DNA of 10,201 nucleotides, taken from Bacteroidota bacterium. Its GTDB lineage: Bacteria > Bacteroidota > Bacteroidia > 2-12-FULL-35-15. Position 1 is the stretch's first letter; the number at the start of each line of letters is the position of its first letter. Under the pieces are notes generated by a model that was not told the DNA's origin, did no database searches, and saw only the letters and a list, made by a program, of their open reading frames with translations. Location: positions 1 to 10,201 of the forward strand of contig JAIOQD010000182.1 in NCBI GenBank assembly GCA_021413595.1, written 5' to 3'. Made by a program: the position numbers and the translations under genes. Positions 1 through 6,916 of the stretch are shown here, in pieces.

Positions 1-1764
1 ATTAATTTCCTTATGAATTTCAAGGCTTGTAGAATACACCTTATCAGCAACATCCTTAAACACCGGACCAGCCACAGCACCACCATAATATGCATCTCCT
101 GTTGGAGAACTTATTACAACAATGCATGAATATTTTGGGTTATCCGCTGGAAAATAACCAACAAATGAAGCCAGGTAACTAACACCACCCTTTTTATAAT
201 TTCCACCTTTTGCAATTTGTGCGGTACCCGTTTTACCTGCCACCGTATAATCAGCAGCTCTCAAACTCCGGGCAGTACCATTGGTAACAACCCCTTCCAT
301 CATCTTCTTTGCTTTATCAATTGTAGGCTGTGAACAGATGGAGGAGTTTATCACTTCGGGCTCAAAAGTTTTAATGGCTACGCCCCTTTTACGAATTTCT
401 TTCACAAACATTGGTCGCATCATTTTACCATTGTTTGCTACTGCATTATAAAATGTTAATGTTTGCATTGGAGTGATAGTTAATTCATAACCAATACTCA
501 TCCAGGGCAAAGTAGTTCCCGACCAGTCTTTATCTTTTGTATTTTTAATACGAGGCACTGCTTCACCGGGAAGACTTATTTTTAAAGGTGAATTAAAATT
601 CATCTGACATAAACGATCAACAAATTTTTGCGGATCTTTTGAATAATAACGAGTGATGATTTTTGAAACTCCCACATTTGAGCTTTGTTCAAAAACCTCC
701 TGAACTGTGATCTCACTTTTTTCAGGACGATGAGAATCTTTCATTGTGCTGTTATAAAATTTATGAGTACCATCTTCAATATCAATAACATCATCCAAAT
801 CAATATAACCATCTTCCATTGCTGTCATCAAAGAGGCTAACTTAAAAGTTGAACCCGGTTCAGTTGCATAACCAACAGCGTAATTCAAGTTTTCCAAATA
901 GGTAGAGGAATCTTTTCTGGTGAGATTTGCAATTGCCTTTATAGCACCTGTTTTAACTTCCATCAAAATCAAACAGCCATGTGCAGCTCCATGCTTTTTC
1001 AAACAATTCATCAATGAATTATGCGCCACATCCTGTATGTTAATATCGATGGTGGAAATAACATCTGCACCATCTTCAAGCGCTACTTCGTTTTCATCAT
1101 TAATAGATTTCCAAACACCTCCGGCAATTTTTTGCATTAAGCGCTGACCACTTTCTCCTTGCAAGTAATTATTATAGGCTACTTCCATTCCGTAAGACTT
1201 ACCGGTTCCTGCATCATTATACTTTCCAATAGTACGAGCTGCTAAACTTTGAAATGGACGTTCCCGTTTGTTGGTTTGCAAATAAGTAAAACCTCCTTTG
1301 TTACGTCCCTTACGAATAAGAGGAAATTTTTTAATTTTTTGTAATTCCGTATATGAAACTCCGCGTTGAAGCGTCACCCACCTGTCACCGTCTTTACGCG
1401 CTTTTACTAATATTTTTTTATACTCCTTTTGAGATCTGTCCTGAAACATTTTGGAAAAAGAATATGCTAAAGAATCAACATTATCATAAAATATATCTTT
1501 GGTGATAGCATCGGTATTTACATCCATTCCTATTTCATAATAAGGCAATGAGGTAGCTAAGAGAATTCCGTTATTATCATAAATATTACCACGTATGGCT
1601 TCAATGTCAAATAATTTAGTTGAGAAATTTTTTGATTTAGACCGCCACTCTTCACCCTCAGAGAACTGGATGACACAAACTTTATAAATAATTGCAAAAC
1701 CAAAAAGGCATACAAAAAAGTATATCAGGTAAACGCGCCATAATATGTCTTTTTTATCGTCCAA
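1..1764 (-). CDS. ftsI: Septal peptidoglycan transpeptidase FtsI (PBP3 class), 3' end outside window
   Basis: Class B penicillin-binding protein that cross-links peptidoglycan at the division septum, anchored in the inner membrane with its catalytic domain in the periplasm. I translated the minus strand by hand and found an open frame of 588 codons running off the window edge. Residues about 6-27 form the single membrane anchor; the dimerisation domain follows, then the transpeptidase domain with all three active-site motifs: STFK at 305-308 (catalytic Ser305), SSN at 361-363 and KTGT at 511-514. The conserved stretch MSIGYE upstream of KTG is also present. A C-terminal PASTA domain, common in this lineage, would lie outside the window. 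The start is inferred as TTG at 1764, because an in-frame stop lies four codons before it and the N-terminus LDDKKDILWRVYL resembles Bacteroidota FtsI. It begins 5 nt after the ftsL stop, so the two are probably cotranscribed and translationally linked. Confidence 0.95.
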   Translation of the reverse strand, partial: MDDKKDILWRVYLIYFFVCLFGFAIIYKVCVIQFSEGEEWRSKSKNFSTKLFDIEAIRGNIYDNNGILLATSLPYYEIGMDVNTDAITKDIFYDNVDSLAYSFSKMFQDRSQKEYKKILVKARKDGDRWVTLQRGVSYTELQKIKKFPLIRKGRNKGGFTYLQTNKRERPFQSLAARTIGKYNDAGTGKSYGMEVAYNNYLQGESGQRLMQKIAGGVWKSINDENEVALEDGADVISTIDINIQDVAHNSLMNCLKKHGAAHGCLILMEVKTGAIKAIANLTRKDSSTYLENLNYAVGYATEPGSTFKLASLMTAMEDGYIDLDDVIDIEDGTHKFYNSTMKDSHRPEKSEITVQEVFEQSSNVGVSKIITRYYSKDPQKFVDRLCQMNFNSPLKISLPGEAVPRIKNTKDKDWSGTTLPWMSIGYELTITPMQTLTFYNAVANNGKMMRPMFVKEIRKRGVAIKTFEPEVINSSICSQPTIDKAKKMMEGVVTNGTARSLRAADYTVAGKTGTAQIAKGGNYKKGGVSYLASFVGYFPADNPKYSCIVVISSPTGDAYYGGAVAGPVFKDVADKVYSTSLEIHKEIN

Positions 1765-1769
1765 TGTTC

Positions 1770-2186
1770 TTATTTATTTTGAGTGTTTATGATTACTGTA
1801 TGAACTACTATTTTTTTTGGCGGCACTACACTCTCCACAATTCCAGTTTGCTTAATTGCCAATGCCTTTGCCACTTCCGTCTGTTTACTTTTTATTACTA
1901 GTGAATCTTTTTCAACGATGTATAACGTTCTTAATTCTTTAATTTCATTCGTAAGATTATTAACCTTCCGTACCTGATCATCGGCATAATAACCGTTGGC
2001 TATATAACACACGGCCAGAAACGCTAAAAAAAACACGAATGGAAAATTATTTATTGTTGTTTCTTTCGAAAGAAAACTTCCACTTACTACACTTGCCACA
2101 GAACGTACTATCTTATTTTCCTTCTTAGGCACTTTAGGTGCTACAGGACTTTCCGATTTTAATTGTTCTTTGAATTTATTTCCCAT
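1770..2186 (-). CDS. ftsL: FtsL-like cell division protein
   Basis: Small bitopic membrane protein of the divisome that, in characterised bacteria, forms a complex with FtsB and FtsQ and activates FtsWI. From the ATG at 2186 it is 138 aa: a basic and polar cytoplasmic tail (1-46), one membrane segment at about 47-65 and a periplasmic heptad-like helix at about 70-108 that should form a coiled coil, ending in a VVPPKK motif that I recognise as typical of Bacteroidota FtsL. Sequence similarity to proteobacterial FtsL is very low, so the call rests on size, topology and its place between rsmH and ftsI. A longer reading from TTG at 2225 adds 13 residues but has no ATG; the ATG at 2186, followed by MGNKFKEQ, looks better. 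The gap to rsmH is then 62 nt and carries no clear terminator. Confidence 0.85.
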   Translation of the reverse strand: MGNKFKEQLKSESPVAPKVPKKENKIVRSVASVVSGSFLSKETTINNFPFVFFLAFLAVCYIANGYYADDQVRKVNNLTNEIKELRTLYIVEKDSLVIKSKQTEVAKALAIKQTGIVESVVPPKKIVVHTVIINTQNK

Positions 2187-2248
2187 TTTTTTTCTTAGGC
2201 AATTTTTCAGCAGGCAATTCACCAATTATTTAATGCTGAATTGTCAAA

Positions 2249-3145
2249 TTATATTTTTTCTGCTATCCTTAATTTTGCGCTACGCGCTCTGCCATTTTCT
2301 GAAATCTCTGTATCACTTGGAATTATTGGCTTACGCGTAATTGCTTTAAAAGGCGCAAGTTGATTTCCAAAAAAATCTTTCTCCACTTCACCTTCAAATT
2401 TTCCGCTGCGAATAATATTTTTAACTAATCTGTCTTCTAATGATTGGTAGGAAATAACAACTAATCGACCTCCGGGTTTTAACACCTCTAAACTCTGCGT
2501 CAACAAATCCTTCAAGACATCCAACTCCTTATTCACTTCAATTCGCAACGCTTGAAAGACTTGCGCGTAATATTGGTTTTCACGACCACGCTTCACACAT
2601 TTTTCAATTGCAACCTTTAAATCATTTACTGTTTCAATTTGCTTTTCCTTCCTTGAATTAAAAATCACATACGCCAACCTCCCTGCATTATCAACCTCTC
2701 CGTATAATTTAAAAATTCGTTTTAAATCTTCCTCACTATATGTATTCAAAATTTCTGCTGCTGTTAACTTCGAATTTTGATCCATCCGCATATCCAGCTT
2801 AGCATCAAAACGAGTAGAAAACCCTCTGTCGGCCTCATCAAACTGGTGAGATGAAACACCTAAGTCTGCCAACAGACCATCAATTGGCAAAGCGTTATAC
2901 ATTTTCAAAAAGTTTTTCAGATATCTGAAATTTTGTTTGATGAGTATAAATCGTACATCATCAATTTTATTTTTGACAGCATCTTCATCCTGATCGAAAG
3001 CATACAACTTACCTGTTGTAAGGCGCTTAAATATCTCTCTTGAATGACCGCCACCGCCAAAGGTTACATCAACATAAATCCCTTCAGGATTAATGTTTAA
3101 ACCATCAATACACTCTTTTAAAAGAACAGGGTTGTGATACTCCAT
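2249..3145 (-). CDS. rsmH: 16S rRNA (cytosine(1402)-N(4))-methyltransferase RsmH (MraW)
   Basis: Transfers a methyl group from S-adenosylmethionine to N4 of C1402 in the 16S rRNA decoding centre, in the cytoplasm. The 298-aa length is normal for the family. Visible signatures: start MEYHNPVLLKE; SAM-binding loop FGGGGHS at about 29-35; acidic DQDEDA at 51-56; DLGVSSHQFDEADRGFS at 94-110; LDMRMD at 117-122; QALRIEVN at 198-205; PGGRLVVIS at 234-area followed by SLEDR; and the C-terminal RARSAKLRIAEK tail. The family motif usually written FHSLEDR or YHSLEDR reads YQSLEDR here (Gln234, codon 2446-2444), a substitution noted separately. The ATG begins on the base right after the mraZ stop codon, which implies tight coexpression. 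The MraZ-RsmH pairing is conserved across bacteria and identifies the cluster as dcw. Confidence 0.97.
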   Translation of the reverse strand: MEYHNPVLLKECIDGLNINPEGIYVDVTFGGGGHSREIFKRLTTGKLYAFDQDEDAVKNKIDDVRFILIKQNFRYLKNFLKMYNALPIDGLLADLGVSSHQFDEADRGFSTRFDAKLDMRMDQNSKLTAAEILNTYSEEDLKRIFKLYGEVDNAGRLAYVIFNSRKEKQIETVNDLKVAIEKCVKRGRENQYYAQVFQALRIEVNKELDVLKDLLTQSLEVLKPGGRLVVISYQSLEDRLVKNIIRSGKFEGEVEKDFFGNQLAPFKAITRKPIIPSDTEISENGRARSAKLRIAEKI

Positions 3146-3613
3146 CTATTCGGTTGGTGTAGAATTTATACCTCCCATAACATCCTCAGCCAATTTTTCA
3201 AAATTGACAGTACCTTCATTAATAAACTTCTCGTATGATTTGGTATCCCAAATCTCAACTCTATCTCCTGCTGCTGCCATCATCACATTTTTGCTGATTC
3301 CGGCAAACGTCATCATATCTTTTGAAATCAATAAACGCCCTGAAGCATCTAACTCTACCGGAACCACACCGTAGTTGAACATCCTGATAAACTCTACATT
3401 CTTTTTTACAAACTTGTTCAGCTTGTTCACATCCTTCACCATTTCGTTCCACGTAGCCATTGGATACAGCTCAAGCGATTTGCTAAAAATGCTTCGCTTC
3501 ATCACAAAACCAGCTTTAAGCTCCTTTGTAAGCTGCTTTTTAAACGCAACAGGAAGCATTACGCGCCCTTTTGCATCTGCATTGCATTCATATACTCCAA
3601 ATAGGCTGTTCAT
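3146..3613 (-). CDS. mraZ: Transcriptional regulator MraZ
   Basis: DNA-binding protein with two SpoVT/AbrB-like halves that assembles into a ring and, in characterised bacteria, controls the dcw cluster it heads. At 155 aa the length is normal. Each half has the family DxxGR signature: DAKGRVMLP at 13-21 and DASGRLLIS at 89-97. The ATG at 3613 gives the expected N-terminus MNSLFGVYECNADAKGR. It is the first gene of the minus-strand cluster; rsmH starts immediately after its TAG. Three direct 10-bp repeats upstream (3651-3680) fit a MraZ operator, so autoregulation is likely, though this is inference from position and sequence. Confidence 0.96.
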   Translation of the reverse strand: MNSLFGVYECNADAKGRVMLPVAFKKQLTKELKAGFVMKRSIFSKSLELYPMATWNEMVKDVNKLNKFVKKNVEFIRMFNYGVVPVELDASGRLLISKDMMTFAGISKNVMMAAAGDRVEIWDTKSYEKFINEGTVNFEKLAEDVMGGINSTPTE

Positions 3614-3635
3614 AGTGGTTTATTCCTTTCAGCGG

Positions 3636-3643
3636 TAAAAGTA
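3636..3643 (-). promoter_or_regulatory. Weak candidate -7 element for mraZ
   Basis: On the minus strand the octamer reads TACTTTTA, one base off the Bacteroidota -7 consensus TAnnTTTG. It sits between the MraZ repeats and the mraZ ATG, so the repeats would cover the -33 region, which suits a repressor. A TTG at 3671-3669 could serve as -33, but the 25-nt spacing is somewhat long. Tentative. Confidence 0.3.
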
Positions 3644-3650
3644 AAAACAA

Positions 3651-3680
3651 TTTTCCCACTTTTTACCACAATTTACCACT
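3651..3680 (-). promoter_or_regulatory. Probable MraZ operator: three 10-bp direct repeats
   Basis: Read on the minus strand, the block contains AGTGGTAAA, TGTGGTAAAA and AGTGGGAAAA, with the GTGG core repeated at exactly 10-bp steps (CCAC on the plus strand at 3656, 3666 and 3676). MraZ in characterised bacteria binds several short G-rich repeats (TGGG or GTGG cores) spaced by one helical turn just upstream of mraZ. Both the core and the spacing match. The block ends 38 bp before the mraZ start codon, where a promoter would be expected. Confidence 0.8.
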
Positions 3681-3682
3681 TT

Positions 3683-3706
3683 GTTGAAAACTTTCTAGTT
3701 TTCGAC
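3683..3706. repeat. 24-nt imperfect inverted repeat beside the MraZ repeats
   Basis: The arms GAAAACT (3686-3692) and AGTTTTC (3697-3703) are perfect complements around the 4-nt loop TTCT. They extend outward to 10 bp with a single mismatch (3685/3704). There is no T-tract and no upstream gene end, so it is not a terminator. It lies in the divergent mraZ/pabB control region and could be a binding site for a dimeric regulator. Function unknown. Confidence 0.5.
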
Positions 3707-3833
3707 ATCAAAACAGATAAAACATTGAGCTAAAAAACACAACCAAATTAATTTCAAAAGGCTGCAAAATGACCTTAAATAAAAGAGTGTATAAAATAAT
3801 AAAAGGGTAAGAATATATTTTGGGGAGTCAAAA

Positions 3834-5243
3834 ATGCAGTATTTTCATTTTTTATCGGAACATTTTTTCTGTCCGGATCATTCTTCTTCAAAACAAAATG
3901 AAAGCCTATCTTTGAGCGTGATAAAAAAACTAAGCTATAATATTTTACCGACTGAATTCAACATCAATATTGAAGCGTTAAATACACGTTTTGAGCGGGT
4001 TTGTGTTTTTAATTCCAATCTACAAACGAATAAGAACAACTATTTACAAACCTCCAGGATCATTGCGCTGGGCGCCTCACAAGAGCTAATAATTAATAAA
4101 GCTGAAAATACTTTAGAACAATTTCAAACATTTTATGATCAAAGAAAAGGATGGCTCTTCGGATATTTGACTTACGATCTAAAAAATGAAATAGAACAAT
4201 TACATTCTGAAAATGCAGATGGATTAGCTTTCCCTTTGCTTCATTTTTTCGCTCCTAAAGTGGTGATACAATTTGATGCAACAGTAGCTTCTGTTACTTA
4301 TGATAATGATTTTATTTCCGAAGCCGAAGTTGATGAAATTTACAATTTGGCAGTTAATTCTCCGATGTATTCTTCAACAAGTGCAAGAGAGGCTCTTTTA
4401 AATGATCAATTAAAAAAAAACAATATTGAATCAAAAATTACAAAGCAAGAATATATCGATTCTGTAACCCAATTAAAACAACATATCCGTAAAGGAGATA
4501 TTTACGAAGTTAATTTCTGTCAGGAATTTTTTGCAGAAAATGCTTCAATCAATACAGTTGATACTTACGAGAAGTTAAATGCAATTTCACAGGCACCTTT
4601 TACTGCATATTGTAAATTCGGAAAACAGTATTTGATATGTGCCAGTCCTGAACGGTTTTTACAAAAACGTTCAAACACCTTGATGGCTCAGCCAATTAAA
4701 GGAACTACAAAACGATCTTCAATTAAAACTGATGATGCAAAACTTAAACAGGAATTACAAAACAGTGAAAAGGAACGCAGTGAAAATGTAATGATCGTGG
4801 ATCTGGTCCGAAACGATTTAGCCCGAATTGCAAAGCCGGGAACTGTTAATGTAAATGAACTATTTGGCATATATAGTTTCAAACAGGTTCATCACATGAT
4901 CTCTACTATTACCTGTGAAATGAAAGAAACTGTTTCATTTACCGATATTATTAAAAACACTTTCCCTATGGGTTCCATGACGGGTGCTCCAAAGGTAAGT
5001 GCTATGAAGCTTATCGAACATTTTGAAAGTTCCAAACGAGGATTATATTCCGGTGCACTTGGATATATTGATCCAGAAGGAGATTTTGATTTCAATGTGG
5101 TTATTCGTAGTATTTTATACAATGAAGAAAATAAATATTTATCTTTTATGGTGGGCAGTGCTATTACTGATAAATCGGATGCTGAGAAAGAATATGAGGA
5201 ATGTTTACTGAAAGCAAAAGCGATGTTTGAAGTGTTGGGGTAA
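3834..5243 (+). CDS. pabB: Aminodeoxychorismate synthase component I (PabB)
   Basis: Converts chorismate, with ammonia from a glutaminase partner (PabA), to 4-amino-4-deoxychorismate, the precursor of p-aminobenzoate and folate; cytoplasmic. At 469 aa it shows the chorismate-binding fold: GDIYEVNF at 221-228, PIKGT at 287-291, SEKERSENVMIVDLVRNDL at 311-329, FPMGSMTGAPK at 377-387, YSGALGYID at 405-413 and DFNVVIRSI at 419-427. The Lys in PIKGT (Lys289) separates PabB from anthranilate synthase TrpE, which has PIAGT. The only upstream ATG is at 3834. The first 30 or so residues look unlike the family and are low in complexity, so a start at TTG 3912 or GTG 3918 is possible. No PabA or lyase gene is in the window. 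It is divergent from mraZ and followed by tilS, an order I associate with Bacteroidota. Confidence 0.93.
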   Translation: MQYFHFLSEHFFCPDHSSSKQNESLSLSVIKKLSYNILPTEFNINIEALNTRFERVCVFNSNLQTNKNNYLQTSRIIALGASQELIINKAENTLEQFQTFYDQRKGWLFGYLTYDLKNEIEQLHSENADGLAFPLLHFFAPKVVIQFDATVASVTYDNDFISEAEVDEIYNLAVNSPMYSSTSAREALLNDQLKKNNIESKITKQEYIDSVTQLKQHIRKGDIYEVNFCQEFFAENASINTVDTYEKLNAISQAPFTAYCKFGKQYLICASPERFLQKRSNTLMAQPIKGTTKRSSIKTDDAKLKQELQNSEKERSENVMIVDLVRNDLARIAKPGTVNVNELFGIYSFKQVHHMISTITCEMKETVSFTDIIKNTFPMGSMTGAPKVSAMKLIEHFESSKRGLYSGALGYIDPEGDFDFNVVIRSILYNEENKYLSFMVGSAITDKSDAEKEYEECLLKAKAMFEVLG

Positions 5244-5260
5244 TTGTAATTTTATTATTC

Positions 5261-5392
5261 ATTGGGGCGTTTCAATTCTTGAAAAAGAATTGACCGGGCT
5301 TGGAGTTTATCCTGAGCGAAGTCGAAGGGCTTCAATCTCCGCTTCCGCCTATTGGCGGCAGAAAAGGATTTACTCTGCAATCCCTAACGCAA
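5261..5392 (+). repeat. Structured intergenic repeat element, Bacteroidota type
   Basis: This noncoding block resembles a dispersed intergenic repeat I recognise from Bacteroidota genomes: GGGCGTT, a variable hairpin, CGGGCT, CTTCAATCT, a second variable hairpin, then AAAAGGATTT, a TGCAATCC box and CTAACGC. Its parts pair: GCGTT (5267-5271) with AACGC (5386-5390) closes the ends; CAATTCTT (5273-5280) and AAGAATTG (5285-5292) form a perfect 8-bp stem with a GAAA loop; CCGCC (5345-5349) pairs with GGCGG (5354-5358) around TATT; GGATT (5366-5370) pairs with AATCC (5379-5383), or alternatively with AATCT (5334-5338). It carries no gene: a 67-codon open frame crosses it but has no family likeness. 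Orientation is arbitrary. I know no agreed name or function. Confidence 0.65.
5308..5329 (+). repeat. Short dispersed repeat nested in the structured element
   Basis: The core CCTGAGCGAAGTCGAAGGG (or its complement) is a short intergenic repeat I recognise from many Bacteroidota genomes. Here it lies inside the larger structured element, between the CGGGCT and CTTCAATCT boxes that are usually closer together. Copies of GGGCTT flank it (5296-5301 and 5327-5332), as if a small piece had been inserted with a duplicated target; the second copy overlaps the repeat's own GGG, so this may be chance. Confidence 0.55.
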
Positions 5393-5506
5393 CATTATCA
5401 TCCGAAGGGACGCGAGACATTAATAAATAGTTAATCAAAATTTGTTTTCTTTTTTGCTTTGTAATTTTTTTCAATGACCTTTACATTATCTAAAAAATAA
5501 TTCCGC

Positions 5507-6916
5507 TTGATCACAGCTTTATTAAATCATATAAAAAAAGAAAAACTTTTCAGCACTACTGAAAAAGTATTACTAACCGTAAGTGGTGGGATTGATTCTG
5601 TATTGATGTGTGAGCTGTTTCACAAAGCCGGATTAAATTTTGGAATAGCGCATTGTAATTTTCAATTACGCGCTGAAGAAAGTGATGAAGACGAAACCTT
5701 TGTTAGTGCTCTTGCAGAAAGATACAATGTCCCATTTCATTTTATCAAATTTAATACTTCTGTTTACGCTAAAAAAAACAAAGTATCAATTCAGAAAGCA
5801 GCAAGAGGCCTGCGCTATCAATGGTTTGAAGAAATAAGAAAGGAATACAACTATAATTATATAGCAACCGCCCATCATCAGGACGATTCCATTGAAACAT
5901 TTTTTATTAATCTAATCAGAGGAACAGGCATTTCCGGCTTACACGGCATTTTACCAAAACATGGCACTATTATTCGCCCGATGCTGTTCAGTTCAAAAAG
6001 CGAGATCGAATCGTATGTAAAAAAGCATAAACTAAAATACCGTGAGGACAGTAGTAACGCATCGGACAAATATGTTAGGAATAAAATTCGTCATCATGTA
6101 AGTCCTGTTTTAAAAGAATTAAATCCTGGTTTTGAAAACACTTTCAATAAAACAATCAACCATTTACGTGAAGTAGAACTAATTTATAAAAACGATATTG
6201 AAACCAAACGCGCAAAAATTGTAAAACAAGACAACAACAACATTCTCCTTTCAATCAAACATCTGAAAAAGCTACAACCTATTACTACGTATTTATATGA
6301 ATTTTTGAAACCTTATAATTATAATGCAAGCACAGTAGAAGAAATTATCTCTACTTTGGATAGAGAATCGGGCAAACAGTTTTTTTCCAGTACACACCGT
6401 TTGATCAAAGACAGGGAGTTATTGATAATAGAACTAAGGAAAGATAGTCAAGAACTGAGAATTAAGAACCAAGATCCAAGAACCAAGAAGCAAGATCCAA
6501 GAATCAAGAAAGAGGATACTGGAGTTGATAAGAAGGATTCAGAGATCACCGTTTTAAAGAATCAAAAAACAATTGAACTGGATAACCTTAAATTGAGTTT
6601 TAAATCCGAACTCCGCAGCACAAATACTGAAATTCAAAAACTGGCTTCCATTGCTTACCTTGATCTTGAAAAACTTGAATTCCCATTAGAAATTCGAAAA
6701 TGGCAAAAAGGAGACGTATTTTATCCTTTTGGCATGAAAGGTAAAAAAAAGCTAAGTGATTTTTTTATAGATAAAAAACTATCAATAAATCAAAAAGAAA
6801 ACGTCTGGTTACTCACTTCAAAAGGCCAAATTACCTGGGTAATTGGTCAGCGTATTGATAATCGCTTCCAAATAACAGACAAAACCCGAAAAATTTATAT
6901 TGTAAAATTGCTTTAG
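5507..6916 (+). CDS. tilS: tRNA(Ile)-lysidine synthase TilS
   Basis: ATP-dependent enzyme that attaches lysine to C34 of the CAU-anticodon tRNA(Ile), changing its codon from AUG to AUA and its charging from Met to Ile; essential in most bacteria. The PP-loop ATPase motif SGGIDS is at 26-31; AHCNFQLRAEESDEDE at 48-63, TAHHQDDSIETFF at 121-133 and DSSNASDKYVRNKIR at 181-195 are family signatures. A C-terminal TilS domain follows at about 391-465 (IRKWQKGDVFYPFGMKGKKK). At 469 aa it is somewhat longer than I expect; the excess is a charged linker at about 311-355, partly made by a 7-nt tandem repeat (see separate entry). The start is TTG at 5507: TAA lies three codons upstream and no ATG precedes the ATPase motif. 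It may be read through from pabB across the repeat-filled gap. Confidence 0.95.
   Translation: MITALLNHIKKEKLFSTTEKVLLTVSGGIDSVLMCELFHKAGLNFGIAHCNFQLRAEESDEDETFVSALAERYNVPFHFIKFNTSVYAKKNKVSIQKAARGLRYQWFEEIRKEYNYNYIATAHHQDDSIETFFINLIRGTGISGLHGILPKHGTIIRPMLFSSKSEIESYVKKHKLKYREDSSNASDKYVRNKIRHHVSPVLKELNPGFENTFNKTINHLREVELIYKNDIETKRAKIVKQDNNNILLSIKHLKKLQPITTYLYEFLKPYNYNASTVEEIISTLDRESGKQFFSSTHRLIKDRELLIIELRKDSQELRIKNQDPRTKKQDPRIKKEDTGVDKKDSEITVLKNQKTIELDNLKLSFKSELRSTNTEIQKLASIAYLDLEKLEFPLEIRKWQKGDVFYPFGMKGKKKLSDFFIDKKLSINQKENVWLLTSKGQITWVIGQRIDNRFQITDKTRKIYIVKLL
6450..6512 (+). repeat. 7-nt tandem repeat inside tilS, nine units
   Basis: Nine consecutive heptamers fit the consensus AAGAACC: AAGAACT, GAGAATT, AAGAACC, AAGATCC, AAGAACC, AAGAAGC, AAGATCC, AAGAATC, AAGAAAG. 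Three heptamers make 21 nt, so the protein shows a 7-residue period: RIKNQDP, RTKKQDP, RIKKEDT. The 63 nt keep the frame. Similar AAGAACC-like tracts occur, as I recall, between genes in Bacteroidota. The insert falls in a poorly conserved linker (residues 315-335), away from the catalytic motifs. Confidence 0.8.

Noticed and set aside
920..1147. 75-codon plus-strand open frame across the minus-strand FtsI gene
   Set aside because: It lies entirely within the transpeptidase-region coding sequence of ftsI, has no family resemblance and no promoter; it is an opposite-strand shadow.
2187..2225. Upstream TTG start for ftsL adding 13 residues
   Set aside because: The added residues look like translated leader, and a normal ATG with a typical polar N-terminus follows at 2186.
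5264..5390. Intrinsic terminator of pabB formed by the repeat hairpins
   Set aside because: None of the hairpins is followed by a T-tract, so termination there is not supported by the sequence.
5227..5430. 67-codon open frame over the gap between pabB and tilS
   Set aside because: It overlaps the pabB end and runs through the structured repeat; its product simply translates the repeat arms and the short dispersed repeat.
5261..5430. CRISPR array or tRNA gene in the pabB-tilS gap
   Set aside because: There are no regularly spaced identical repeats, and the arms do not form a cloverleaf with an anticodon loop or T-loop motif.
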